From Paragonimus heterotremus (taxonomy: Eukaryota; Platyhelminthes; Trematoda; Plagiorchiida; Troglotrematidae), in NCBI GenBank assembly GCA_013368495.1, contig LUCH01000970.1:11132-75131 (forward strand): a stretch of DNA of 64,000 nucleotides. The letters are read 5' to 3'. The position numbers and the translations under genes were made by a program. Each line of letters starts with the position of its first letter. Position 1 is the first letter of the stretch. Below the pieces are notes generated by a model. It saw only the letters and a program-made list of their open reading frames with translations. It ran no database searches and was not told where the DNA came from. This document shows positions 1 through 12,690 of this stretch, piece by piece.

Positions 1-3000
1 ATGGCAACTCAAAGAATATATAACACCAGTTCATCGTACAGGATAGAAGAACACATACATACTCACAGAGCATGTGTGTTTCTGACTAAAAATCAGCTTC
101 ACAACAGCCTGACAATCGTAGTGAGCGTCCACTGTTTAACATGTGGCGTCACGTGATTTGTGACTATGAAGGAACAGAACAAAGCGCAAATACCTAATTA
201 TGCCATCAGCCCTTAGTGCCTTAATTTTCTAAAGTGTGTGATAACTTTGTCCATGGGTTTTTAGTTCTATCTGTTCGAACTTCTTCAAGAAATGTCTGAC
301 AGTCTATGTCCGTAAACCACAGCACGTACTCCTTCCAGTCACCAGTTGTACACGCTTTAACATAAATGGCACAGGTAGTTACTTGCTCCTTTACTACATG
401 CATGGGACGATCTAGTATCTGGAGGGACCTTTGATAAGCAGACATTCTTTTTGTCGTTCGTAGATATATTGTTTGCTCAGTGCTTTAGTGTATAATGCCT
501 CGCCTGGTCAACCTGTCCACTGGCTCATTTTTGTTGCGGTTGTCATAAGCATTTATTTTGTGCTGAAACGAAGCATGACACTTGATTGATAGTATGTTAC
601 AACTGCTCTTACTCGATTATAGTGTTCGCAATAAGTTAGACGATTATACCACCGTAACCCAAAAATAGCAGCGGAACTCATGTCATAGCTCTCTGTTAAA
701 TCACAGCATTACTTAAACCATGCCATGAGCCGGACTGGGGTGCTGGTGAACCAAGCGTGTAAACACCGCACTAATAAGAACTCAGACAAAATCTCTTGTG
801 AGATGATCACGTTTTCTGCGCGCTGGACCAGGCGCGAGCAGAAAACCATCCATACTGTTTGTTCACCTAAGCTAAGGTCACAAGCGGCTACACCCGGCTG
901 CGCTGAGAACAGATGGAGTGATGTTACTTACAATCATCCTTCAAATCGATCGCCGGTTAAACCAGCTTAATCGAGTCAGACAGAGAATTGACCACTCTCA
1001 GCTCCTAGGGTTAGAAAATGGTTATATTTATTTACAGCACAACAAATATTAGCAGACCGTATAGGCCATCGACTGTCAGTGTCTGGCCCTTGGGTCAAAA
1101 GATTCAGATTTTCTTCTTGCACTCTAGCCAGAACAACTCCAATATGCTAATGCACCCGGTAAACTGGTGACTCCAAATCGTTGATCGATTGCCAAGAGTG
1201 TTAAGTCCACCAACCTGCATAGGTAATAAGAATGTACGATCATACTATACTCTTCTTGAGTAGTTAAGCGGAGGCACGCATTGAGCTGTTGAAGTACCTA
1301 TGGAGTACTATAAGAAGAAACAGTGGAGTACATTCCAGTAAGAAATGGTGTTTCACATACACGAAAGTGGCATTGACAACTGTAGTGTCCAGGGGTTATT
1401 GTTATATGCAAGTGAGTGTTTGTGTTCCAGGTGTTGTTGAAATACACACCATCTGTATGTGGTGTCACCCGCCTTCTTGGCTCACAACACAAGTTGTTTA
1501 TTCATGATTGAATCACGTTGTACCCTTATTCAGCAGGTTCACATCACCTGTAATTTGGGTATGGCAGTCATTAGTTTTGTAGCCTGGCTTGTAATCCTTA
1601 TCGACCCATTTGAAGCCGGTCTGTTCTCTGCACTTGTGACGAAATTGCGCTGATCACGTGTGACTTTTCAGACTAAATGAAAACAAGGTCTGCTTCAGGT
1701 ATAAATACCATCAAATTCAGTAGGTGTTAAATTGTAGCAAACTGCATTTTTTCATTGTGTATAAGCTTCCGGGATACAATGTAGGCCTCCGAATCTTTGA
1801 GGGCATAAAGGTTTAAAATAGATTTCCATCGGTCAAAAACTAGATCACAAAACTGAAGAACGTTACAGGTGACCGAAATTTTATGTGGTAGTCGAATACC
1901 CGCACCCCACGGCTTGAGGATACCCGGCATAACTGTGCTCCAAATGGTAACTGGCTTCCCTAGTCATTTAAGGCCACAAACGAGCGATCCTGGTTTAGAA
2001 CGAATACTTTTCACTGTAGTGCTTCGTTTAGAAATCCCAGCTGAATTCAAAAGATGTGACCGATTGTAAGCAATATTCTTGTATTAAAATCTAAACCCGT
2101 CACCTATTCGTTAATAATGGACATATGGATTCAGTCCATAGACTGAAAACTACTCATCGAACAGAAAGCTAACTGTTGTATCAGGTATAAAACTTGTGTA
2201 TGGTCAAACCATAAGGAAGGTTTATACTGAAGTATCAGTTGTATATGAGTCTGGAAGAGACGACGGAACGTCCAAGGTAGGATACGAAATGCAAATGGCC
2301 AACCAAAAAACGATCGTCTAATCAGATTACGTCATGTGACCCGGTCTACCAGCCCCGTTATAAACGCACTCGCATACAACGAATGGTTGGATTGTGCAAG
2401 CGCGCAATTCGTCTGTACGCACACACAACAGAACAAAATACCACACCCTATACACGAGGGTGTACGTAAAATGCAATCAGTGCACAATGCTACCGAGCAG
2501 TACTTCGTTCACACCTGTCCATTTTCAAAATTGTTGTTACCATCAGCTGATCTAATTGATGTCATCAGCCGCAGGGCGTCTGCAAACCTTTTCAAAATAT
2601 TCTACAGGTCCACCTGACTATATCTTGCTACTTTCTGACAAACGATTTTATTGGCCACTGATTCTTTCGCGATATGTCTCTCCATCCCTGCTTCATTACA
2701 TATCAGAAGGCGTACCCATTGATCAGCTTGTAAACACGCCTTTGTCTGCACTCTGTGGTTTGTGTACTTCTTTTCTGCTTATAAGGTGACCTCTATCAGC
2801 CATTTGTGGTTGACCTCCAAACAGACAAGTCTCTGCCGCGGCCACAGAAAGGACGAAAGTGGTGATTGAAACTAAGTGTATCTAGTTACCACTGGAGAAG
2901 AGGCGGGCAGCTGCTTCGGCGTTAATAGGCCTCGTCGACACTAAACAAATCTGTGGGTTTAATGTACGACATGTGAACAAGTGCCAGAGGTGTAGTCTAG

Positions 3001-5670
3001 ACACTTCCCCACTGAACCATGAGGTAGTGATCGCTCTGACACAACCACAAGACGTGAATTTGATCTCCAGATGAGTATGACTCTCGTTAGCCCAATTACT
3101 TCTAACCTGCTGTTCGGACCCTGGCCAGTTGTAACGGGGGTCAGCTGTTTGCAGAAACATTTAGCTGGTCAATAGAATTGTGGCTACAGTTGTTAGACAA
3201 TCGGAATATTATCATTTCACTGTGTCCATTGGCATGTAAAAAACACCACTGAACTGAATCAGTGGTGTCGTTTTAAACATGCCGCACTGACGAACATGTT
3301 CAGCACTTTATTATTTAGTGACGCCACTGTTTCTAAAGACAGACAGATACCATTAGAATTGTAAACGCTAAGTCTTTACAAAACGTCAAATTTGTAAGAC
3401 TACACTTCAAGTGTGCATAGCCATGAGTGTGAAACGAATAGAATGAAATTAACAAAATAACTTGGACAGTGTATTCCATGTAGGTGGATCATAATAGTGT
3501 GTTATATGTTTTGTGTAAATAACGGTTACATTACTGTGAATACGTCATATTCAGTCATGGAAAAATCGCCTTCAAAGTTTTTACCGAATTCTCAAATAAC
3601 AATTACGTACTCGGGTCAAAGAACACAACACAGTTTGGATTAGCAAAACGTTCATCGCTGTCACAATGTCAGACACAAGTCAGAATATAACAAGTCACAG
3701 GGAACCGACGTCATCGATCGCTCGACACCTGTTGACTTGTCGACCCCAAATGAACTTGGAGAAAGCCTTTAGGATATGTTACTCAACAAAATTCGAAGGC
3801 TTCTCCGGTTCGCGGAAGCGGTAGCAATTAGCAAATGGAAGCCACCCCTCTGTGCATGGAAAGACTTGTTCATCAATACCAGATTGTTCTGGTGATTAGT
3901 ATGCATTGATGTGTGACTGTACGTGTGCTTATGTGGTTGTCGGTTTTGTTGTCTGATTTCACGATGTCAACTGAACTTTGTCACATAAACCCGCAGACTG
4001 CAGTACGTAACTGATGAGATGCAGCGAAATGTAACCGGGAGACGGATTGTTAAAAAAAGCTTCTGACTTTTCTGTTCGAACGGTTATTGTGTTGACAGTC
4101 ATGACGGCACCTCTCAAGTGGGTGAACCTAGTGAGTTGGTAGCCTAGTGTACAGTTTGTTCATCGAGCTACTATTTCGAGATCTATATGACGCTTTCGAA
4201 TCAGTGTAATCTAGCAATGACAACTATTTTATTTTCGCTTGCAAAATGAACTACTTTCTTACACGTAGTAGTATGCTACAAAACAAGAACAGATGAACGG
4301 GGCATGACGAATGTTTTCGAACACCCGTCATCGAGACAACACAGTTGCGGAAGAAATCAAAAGTTGTAATAACCATTCAGTGTTCTGGATATGCCCAGAC
4401 CCCTGTCCAAATGAGATGGAGAGCATATCTTGCTTAGATCAGAACCATGGCCACAAAGTTATTCGCTAAACACAAACGTATCATGCTGGTGCAATCAGTC
4501 GAAGATATATCGGTTGATACACAAATTCCAGGTAGACATTCGAAGGCATTCGGGCGGCGAACTTGGCTGAAGGCCGAAATGATCGTGATCAGGATGCGTG
4601 ACCGGGGCGGTTCGTTCAGGCCTTACAAATTACCTGATCTCAAGTGGCCCACGTTCTTCTCTCACACAGACCTACGCAGACAGCTGTCTTCGATCACGGG
4701 AACTGAACCAGTAGCATTTCTAGAACAGGGCATAAGTAGTGAGACTCTGAGCCACACTTCCGTTTTACCTTTGCCGTTGGTGAAAAACAGACACATGTTC
4801 GTCACGCCCTAGCTTCTTCTCGGATATGAAAGTGAAACCAAACTCGATTGAAGTTCTTTGTCCATTCTTATGTCTATATTCCCAATAATTTGTCCAGCTT
4901 TTCTAGAAAAAGACTCATTCGACCCCATCGAGGGTTGTCGTTCAGTACATATTTGCCAGTTCAGACTATAGTATTTGGTAATTTGAAAATTAGAACAGAA
5001 TTAGCCAGCTTATGATTTGAACTACAACAGCAATCCAGAAATTATATGAGTACAACTTGACAACTTCATATCCTGTACAAAAGTTGTTTCTCTCTTATCT
5101 ACAACTTACAGCATCACTGTTTCAAAATGGACGAAAATGAGACGCGAACCACCGTTAGAAAACATTTGTGGCATAGTGAGTAAATATGCATAGGCAAAAC
5201 CGCTTCATACCTGCGCGGGAGATCGCATCACACGTCTTCATCTATTGGATCATAGCATCACAGTAACAGTTACGGGGTTATCAGTGACTGAACTCTGGAC
5301 CAGCTGTACAGTAGCCTGGAAGAAAAGCTAAGCTATTACTCGTTTACATGTCGCTCATACATACTGCCGTTGATTAGTGTATAGCTCAGTCATGAACAAC
5401 TTCCCAGTCACCTATCTTCAACCCGTACTGCATTGTATCTCGTATCTTAACTCCTCTTGAACAACGAACTGATCAACGTAGGTCTCTGTCCACTTTTTGT
5501 CGTATAGAACGACTTTTCCAAAGAGCATAATACGTTCATACCTAGTATCACTCTGGTTTACGTCGGCCCAACATTTTAGAAAAGTTGGTTGGATTTTACT
5601 CCTAACAGGTAGGTCCGGCATGATTCCAGAAGTGTACTTTAAAGTAGTATAGCTAACCCACACGGTCCCA
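1..5670. other. No gene recognised; non-repetitive AT-moderate DNA
   Basis: No reading frame here resembles a protein family I know. The longest, 4447-4812 on the plus strand (121 codons), starts in a good context (ccATGGcc), but frames of this length are expected by chance in 64 kb. A perfect short hairpin at 3243-3268 is listed separately. I saw no SINE, tRNA-like or retroelement signature. Confidence 0.5.
3243..3268. repeat. Perfect 10-bp inverted repeat (hairpin)
   Basis: ACACCACTGA and its exact complement TCAGTGGTGT are separated by six bases (actgaa), and CGTTTT follows. This is directly visible. It could be a chance palindrome or a relic of a small foldback repeat. There is no neighbouring gene to which it could belong. 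Confidence 0.6.
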
Positions 5671-5673
5671 CCG

Positions 5674-5883
5674 TTGTTCAATCACGCTAATCGAAGCAGG
5701 TCTACCACGGACGGCGGCTTCTGCCCAATGGCAGCATGGATGATTGACGAGGCGCTGTTCGTCCACGTGATCATGACGAAAGTACACATGGGAGGCACAA
5801 CACAAAGGCAATCTGAGTGTGCTGTAAAAAATTACGCTGACGACCTCATACTGTGCGCGGATGTACGACATTGCATACAGTAG
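5674..5883 (+). pseudogene. RTE-type reverse transcriptase fragment (YADD region)
   Basis: A 70-codon open stretch carries YADDLILCAD, with the YADD codons at 5833-5844. About 30 residues earlier it has MIDEAL, preceded by GFCP. In the clearer RTE-like copies of this window (25.6 and 42.0 kb) the same order occurs: a CP-x-F/ID(E) block about 28-29 residues before YADD. The matching spacing makes chance less likely. The catalytic aspartates are intact, but the frame closes after CADVRHCIQ and nothing convincing continues on either side. I infer a short, old retrotransposon remnant, not a gene. It is one of the few retroelement pieces here on the plus strand. Confidence 0.4.
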
Positions 5884-7034
5884 TGCAAAATGAATATTCT
5901 TATCCGGGTGGAATTCTCTTCTCAACGTGTGTGGTTGGTCTAGAGGTGGACTCGGTTCGCGCCTGACGAAAACGACACTCACGAAGATCACATACATGTC
6001 AGTGATAACATCCTAGCTTCAAACCTCTGGGTTTCAAGAAGTGACAAGCCTATTAAATTATTTGTTGAAATTATTCATTCATAAAGACCAGTGTGCACAC
6101 CATGTAGGTTGAGTACATTTCAATATAACGGAAATTTTTTTATCTTGAAACTAATGATAGTTGTCATGACACTGTTAACTGATGCTGCCGGATGGTAGAG
6201 GAAGGCCACTGTACCCAACTGTTTACCGTTTACTGTGGTCATATACAGCTGGAAAGGTCGACGTTACTTAACTAAACTCAACTAAACACGAACGAACAAG
6301 ACTGTTCCCGTCAAACTAGTCCATGGACGAATGAAGAACGCTTTCGATTAAGTGTAATCAATAGATCGAGAACGGGTTTCAGAAATAATCCACACCGGGT
6401 ATAGAAAAGATACCCAATGTTACTTAACTCGTTAATCATTCGAAGATATGAAAATACTTGTAGAATCTGCCAGCATTCGCGGCTATACACAGTCTGTCGG
6501 GGAAGCTATAAATCTCTTGATTCAGGGCAGAACAAGATGGGATGTTGAAGGTTTACTCGGATAAAACTGCTTCTGTACACAAATAAGTAACGGTTAACAA
6601 ATTATACAATTTACAACCAAAGAAACTCTGAACACGGAATTTAACTGTCAGCAAATATCAGCCCATAATACGGTAGCGTAAAGAGTCCATTGAGGCGGTA
6701 CAAAACAAACAAAGAACAAGTTCAAGTGAGAGTTCGCAATGTCGATGCAGAGTGGGTTACGTGTAGTAATGTAGGACATGTTCGGCCAGTATTTAGTGTA
6801 AGCAGCACATGAGGATATATGTGCATATAAACTATAGTACGATAGTCTGACCAGTGGGGTGTACGTATGGGAGCAGCTGAGATTGGCGTTGTGCACACCA
6901 CTGTTCGTCGATGGGTGACCGGGCGGTAGCGTCGCTGAGCGGGGTATCGAGGTCCGATAGTTCGAGACTCCAGATGGACGTTCTGTCATCGCACTCTCAA
7001 GTTTAACTGTAGTGGTCGAACATAGCTGAAAGAA
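5884..7034. other. No gene recognised; possible weak tRNA-like patch near 6.93-6.97 kb
   Basis: There are no coding signals. At 6932-6969 an A-box-like TCGCTGAGCGG is followed by AGTTCGAGACT, which resembles a pol III B box. The 27-base gap is too short for a tRNA, so I do not call one. Confidence 0.4.
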
Positions 7035-7295
7035 AGGGAAAACAGAAAGCCACAAGCACCTAAGCTTCTGAAGAAGAGAGCGGGTGAGTTGCCAAAGGAT
7101 GGTGATCGTTGGTCAGTGCTAACGAAAAAATCTATATCACGGGCACAACCTACTTGAACCTATCGTATTCGTTGTCTCTTCAACGACGGTGTACTGCAAT
7201 TACGTTAATGAACTAATAATCAGAGACGGTCAGCACACTCGTGGCCGCCCACATTACAACGCCATATAGCCATGTCACCACGACCTATGGCACCG
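7035..7295 (+). repeat. Unclassified dispersed repeat R2, copy 1
   Basis: About 260 bp recur in inverted orientation at 17495-17765. By eye roughly 85% of positions agree, including the long shared stretches around AAGCTTCTGAA, GAGCGGGTGAGTTGCC, CCTATCGTATTCGTTGTCTC and GGCCGCCCACATTACAACGC. The similarity fades beyond both ends. I see no open frame, terminal inverted repeat or pol III box inside it. It may be a non-autonomous transposon or a piece of a larger element; the two copies do not decide which. Confidence 0.75.
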
Positions 7296-10200
7296 GTGGT
7301 TCCCGTATCCGCGTATCTTGCGGTTCCGTTCTCATGCATAAGGATCATGATTCTGTATGAGTAAAACCCCCAACAACATTACGAGTACATCCTGTGGATT
7401 CATGGTTTAGATAATAATGCTTTCTTTTAGTGTTTCTTTGCATGACGATAACTTAAACATGCCGGTGGGGCAGCTTATCTCTGACTGTTATTTGTAGACT
7501 GATATACTTAGGTGATTTAACTAGCCCCGATTGAAGTACAAAATATGAGCAATCATATTACTGAGTACCATCTCACTAAGGTATGGTTTGTGTGTAGTGC
7601 AATATTATTAAGTACATACCACAAAGCTTCATTTTTTAATCTTTATTCCATCTCAACAAAGACATTTTGAATGTGTGTAATATTGAAAAGGAACGTATAT
7701 CAAGTCAATGGTATCCAGTAATATTTCCATTCTACGTTAGTTCACTATAAGTGTCCAAAGAATATCTCGGCACCCGTAGTTACGTCACCCAATACGACGC
7801 ATTATTTCCATACTAGCAGTCCGCCAGTATAATCCGGTTCCTATATAATATTTTATATGTTCCAGTTTGTGCACGGCCTCATTCAGGACAGAGTGGGTTT
7901 GTTGACTAAAAGGCATCTTAATCTGATTAACATTTCTCAACGAGTTATTCATGCCGGTCACAATAAAGCAACATGTTGCCTGCATCATGGCATCAAATTC
8001 TGGTTAACATAGATTCGGATCAATAAAGAGACTACAAAACTGAGAAATGCCGTGCGCCATTGTACAACACGGTCAAATTACATCACGTCAGAGTCCACGA
8101 ACGATGCAGCAAACTTAAAAATACAGCATGAGATACCATAGTTTCTACGGGAAAGCTGTTAGGTTTCACTCGACCTCCCACTAGTTTTCAAATCTGTTTC
8201 GTTGATAAAGTCAGCCTTTTATCACCCAACATTGGTGGAAAAATCCCTAGGATAACACAATCCGTTGGGGAACTAAAGTTCCTTTTACTTTATCGAGTTG
8301 CACGTATCGATGCATGCTGGATCCCAGTTCAGCTCTCTCTTTAAAACGTTGAAAGGCTTACAGATACGTCTGTTAACAGCCAGGTGCTATCGATCTTGGA
8401 CCATGGTGGCTGAAACACTGGGACGATGGAGCCCAGCGATTTGACCCGAGATGTGTGTACACCCCAGTGCCAGTTGTGATGGCTGTGGTTATAGTAGTGT
8501 GTTGGTGTAGTTCGCTAGCCCGACTCGGTTGGAAGGCTTGTTTTTAAGTATAGCTTTTAGATAAAGTCGTTCAGTTGTCATTCTCTGGAAATTGTTCGAA
8601 CTCAGGATGTTGCTTCCTGGTCCACAATTTTGGGACATCGATGTGTATGGAGAAGCTAACTCATAACACGAAAATTTATGCGGACTATGCAAGGTGGAGA
8701 ATGTAAATCGTTAGGGAAGTGTCTAAATGAAATGTCTGCATAAGTTTACCAAGCACATGGTCTCAGCCTGAAATCCCCGTTAACAGCTGAGTCTCCGGAA
8801 TGAAACTGGCCTCATCTGAGAAACTGTGCTTCATAGTGAACTCTGTTTTTGAAATAGGTTACGATTGATTCTGTTGTGTTACGGTACAAACAGGGAAGCT
8901 AACACTCTGTGGGAAACGTTCATTCTATCACTTTAACCTAACGACGTCAGCACATAATGAACACGCGATTAACAGCCAATAAAATGAAAGTGGCCTTGAG
9001 TTATCAAATGTCGGACACACGCTCACAAGGAGGAATGAACGCACGTGAACAGATACATACCACATGCACACAGGGCGGAGGTATGTTTGTGTGCGAAACA
9101 GAGAGACAAATAAGTTGACAATCATCAATTACCACAAATCTGCGGTTACTACTCTTTATGTGCTGGATTCACATCCACGCTCATTGTATTTCTTATTTAC
9201 AAATCTTTCTCCTCGGTACAACGTGTTAGAACTGGCCCTCACAGTCTTGAAATAAGAAAGCTCTACCTGGTTCAGGAATAGTCGATGTCTTCGTGTGGAC
9301 GTTTTCACATGTTACTACTGTGCTCTCACAAGAGAGCTGACCCTAGAAGGTGCTTATTGCTAGGCTCATATAACAAGAAGTGTAAAAATGCACCACTTCG
9401 GCTGTGCGCACCATTTTGCACTAGTGACTGCTACAGTGTCGGCCACCAGTTTACTCTGTCAGTTACCTCGTGAAAGCGAACAATCATTCGTTTTTGACCG
9501 CTGCCACACATGCGTTTCACTTCGTACACTGTGGATTTTGATTTATCCCGCTACGGGCATCCTTATCTTTTTATTCGTGCCACACTGCTCGGTTGACCAC
9601 GAGTAAAACAAAACGAAAATATTTATATAAAATTTCTGACGTTTCACAGGACAGGAGTTATTAAGTCTCCCTTGTGTTCTTGTTCTGAAATTACAGATAT
9701 TCAATCGATGTCCAATACATTCTAACTGATAAAGAGTTCATTTCTTGTTATCATAGTGCGCAGAATCTTCTTGCTTACAGTCAAGTAGATGGTGATCGCG
9801 AAAAAGATGAAGAGCTGCTTCACCTTGGTGGAAGGACTGACGTAAACGGTTTAAAGCGGTCATAGTCTCTAAAGATTTGCGATCAAAGAAAGTGTTCAAA
9901 TAAATATTAATAACAAATGAATCAGTCAACAGCTGTGTTGCCGTTGCTTCCGAAGTGTACAGCGAGTTATTTAGATGTTCGTCAGCAAAGACAGGCAGCA
10001 GCGTTTTGTCCACAATTTTGCCACCATATTTTACAGAGTACTAGCTTTTTTGTGTAACTGTCCGAAGTACTTGTAAGTCATAAAGGTGGAAAGTTACTTA
10101 ACATTATAATTTTTAATGAGTGAAGAAGGTTACAGAAACGGCCGTAGCAACACTGTACGTCTGCTTCAGCAGGGGGTCCGTCGGACGAAGATAGTTCGAT

Positions 10201-11863
10201 TTAACTCTTTTGCGAAATCCAGATGCATCGTCTTGTTACTTTCCTACAAATGAATCAGGCTGGGTCGACCTTGTATTATTCGACTCTTTTCATCAGACAT
10301 CTTTAGATTCGGTCAATTAATCGCGCAGCCTAGTATCGTCGTACAACCACTGGGTGAGTACAATCCAGAGAATGTCTGTCGGACTTAGAATAGGACCAAA
10401 GAATAGCCTGCCTAACACACTTGTTCTGAGAGGAAAGAGGGATGTTCACGTGACAAGAGATACTGTTTTAAGGGATGTTCACATACTCCTGTTCACTTGG
10501 CGTGATACCCAGTAGGAAAATTCTGCACAATGTAGTACCATTAAATTTCTCTGCTTACTCATCACCCCACCGTCTTTGAAAATACGTTTGAAACCAGTAT
10601 TCATCATTGATCATCTTTGCAGTCCGTACCAGTAGAGCATCTGTTCACTGTAGCCATCCAGGTTAAATTGCTTTTCGTTACTAAGGTGCTCATGTCCACT
10701 ACAGTATCTACAAGATGAGTTCCTGACCATTTTAAGGGATGTTGGGTTCGCAGTTGATTTGTATGTAACCTTTCCGTCTTTTGATCATTCAGATAGCAGT
10801 AGTCCCGCAATACCTTGTTTTATAGTTCTTGTGGGAAAGGTCGGTGTATCTGCTATGTTCATCTTGGAGAAAACTTTGTTGCATACGACGTCTGTCAAGG
10901 GAATTCGTGTTTGCTTTATCTATAGGTTGAGCTTAACCTCGGTTTCTTTTTCTATTGTTTGCAAACGCAGAGGTATTCCTCGAAAAAGTCTGATAAATGT
11001 CTTGAACTCTAAGGTCTCCTGTCCATCACCCAAGCCATATAAATAGCCCACCCGAATTCGCCACTGGATTCATCTTATATCACGGTGTAAGTGTTTACTG
11101 TTATACTCTCCCTGACTCTTACGGCTTGAGCCCACGGTGACGGCTCATCCATTTCCGAATTATGAGTTGATGAACGTGATGTCAAAATCTGGGATTATTC
11201 GATCCTAAGATATCATATATTCATGGACAATTTAACGAATCTCCTAGATATTGGATTTACATCGTTTGTTGAAACGCCGTTTAACACCCTGATACATTTG
11301 GTGTAATCAGCTGGACGACACATCACGCGGTACATATTCAAGCCGGTATGTCAGAAATGCGGAAGTTGTGGAGAATAATATTTTATTTTATAATCTTGAA
11401 AGGGCGTTACACAAATGTATGGCTTATCGAATTTTCCAGCCTCTCAGTTGTAACAGGACTTCGGTGTGTGAAACTTTGTTACTAATTCCAATAGAACGTC
11501 GAACCACTTTGGGGATTGGATGGTAGCTGGAATGGAACTGAGTTGAGGGGTACTGAATTATTTCTAAGTCATACAACCTTGTGGCAATTTGATTGTGACA
11601 TCCATTCTGAACGGGTCTGCATGTGTATCTTTGACTTGACGTTGTGCAAATTGTCACCCTGTTTCTGTATTTTCTAATACACTCTAATTAGCTGTTCACT
11701 GGTGTCCTCTTTTTGATTTTGAACTCTGAGGAATCTGATTGTAATCGCCGTTTTTTGTGTAAATTACATTCATCGTTAGCGGAATAATTGATCACAGAGG
11801 TGAGATATACTCACTAAGCCCAGTTTTATCTCAACATCGTGATCAGACGAATCTGCTACCGGG
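7296..11863. other. No gene recognised
   Basis: This 4.6-kb stretch contains no repeat copy or protein signature that I can support. Short open frames at 9738-10013 (minus) and 10759-11046 (plus) look like chance frames. If the gypsy-like gag at 11864 had a 5' LTR it should lie in the last kilobase, but I cannot define LTR ends or a primer binding site. Confidence 0.45.
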
Positions 11864-12382
11864 ATGAATGAGTTGTGCTATGAGACGAGGTCATCGCTAT
11901 GCCAGCCTCCTGTTTGCAATTCGGATGGTTGCTTTGATGTTTGGGCATTCAAATTGAGGACATATCTAAGGGTTGTAAACAGTAAGCTCTACAGCCCTTA
12001 CATATTTAGCTTTCTGAGAGATGCGACTGTGAAGCAGTTCCTTGCTTTAGGTGTATTTCCAGATGCCCCGTCCAAGGTCTTGTTGGAGGCCCTACAAGTA
12101 CTGTCTGCGCGCAAAGAATTGGCGGCAGTATTTTGCGCAAAATTTCATGCCATGCCCCAACATATGTCAGAATCAATGAGTACCTTTTTCCGAGATCTAC
12201 AAAGGCTGGCAACTAAAGTATTCCCACAGCTGTCTCCAGAAAATTGATATTGCCAGAATGAAGACCGTTTCTGTTTTGGGCCGTCCAACCGTGTGCTGAG
12301 TGGTAAATTTCTACGTAAACCGACCTCTTTGCTGCTGGAGGCGACTGACAAGGTCCGAGTGGTTGAGGCGGTGGAGAAATAA
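11864..12382 (+). pseudogene. Ty3/gypsy-like Gag remnant
   Basis: The 127-codon frame at 11864-12247 reads like a retrotransposon Gag core: FDVWAFKLRTYLRVV near residues 23-37 (the usual F..W......YL block), then hydrophobic helices, RKELAAVFCAKF near residues 83-94 and a closing LQRLATKVFPQLSPEN. After its stop a second frame at 12287-12379 continues with KFLRKPTSLLLEATDKVRVV, the usual Gag carboxyl-terminal segment before the zinc knuckle. No CCHC knuckle is visible. At least one frameshift therefore breaks Gag. A protease motif follows 280 bp downstream, which is the expected gag-pro order. The family assignment (Ty3/gypsy rather than BEL) is by pattern only. The first ATG at 11864 may not be the true start. 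Confidence 0.65.
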
Positions 12383-12559
12383 ACATAAAGCTCTTTCTCA
12401 GTTACGGAAACAACATGTTTTGCGACTCGTAGCTCACCCAGCCAAGTTCAACAGCAAACAGGTGAATTTACTGTGAACAGTTTGGCCTCTGAGTACAGAG
12501 GTGCGGACATGATTTCGCGCTTCGAACGATCCAAGTGAAACGAAGTGGGCCCTTTAATT

Positions 12560-12690
12560 CATATGTACTGGAAGACTTGATTATTTTTACTTCTAACGCC
12601 GCTTTGGACAAACAACTTACTTTTGCCGGCAGACTAGACAGCGAAGCCTTCCTGTTTTTGATTGATACCGGTGCCTCGTGATCCAATTTA
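12560..12690 (+). pseudogene. Retroviral-type aspartic protease remnant (DTGAS)
   Basis: The frame reads LTFAGRLDSEAFLFLIDTGAS, with the catalytic DTGAS codons at 12664-12678, and a TGA stop follows at once. The hydrophobic strand before DTG is typical of retrotransposon aspartic proteases, where a flap and a later glycine-rich motif should follow; neither is readable. The catalytic triad residues are intact but the domain is truncated by the stop. It lies 280 bp after the Gag remnant on the same strand but in another frame, so it belongs to the same dead element. Confidence 0.65.

Noticed and set aside
4010..4030. Hammerhead ribozyme core (CTGATGA ... GAAA)
   Set aside because: CTGATGAGATGCAGCGAAA looks like the core, but the stem II sequence does not pair and no stem I/III partners are present.
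4447..4812. 121-codon plus-strand frame with a good start context
   Set aside because: About ten frames of 120 codons are expected by chance in 64 kb at this base composition, and no domain or neighbouring exon supports it.
6932..6969. tRNA or SINE promoter
   Set aside because: The A-like and B-like boxes are only 27 bases apart and no stems form.
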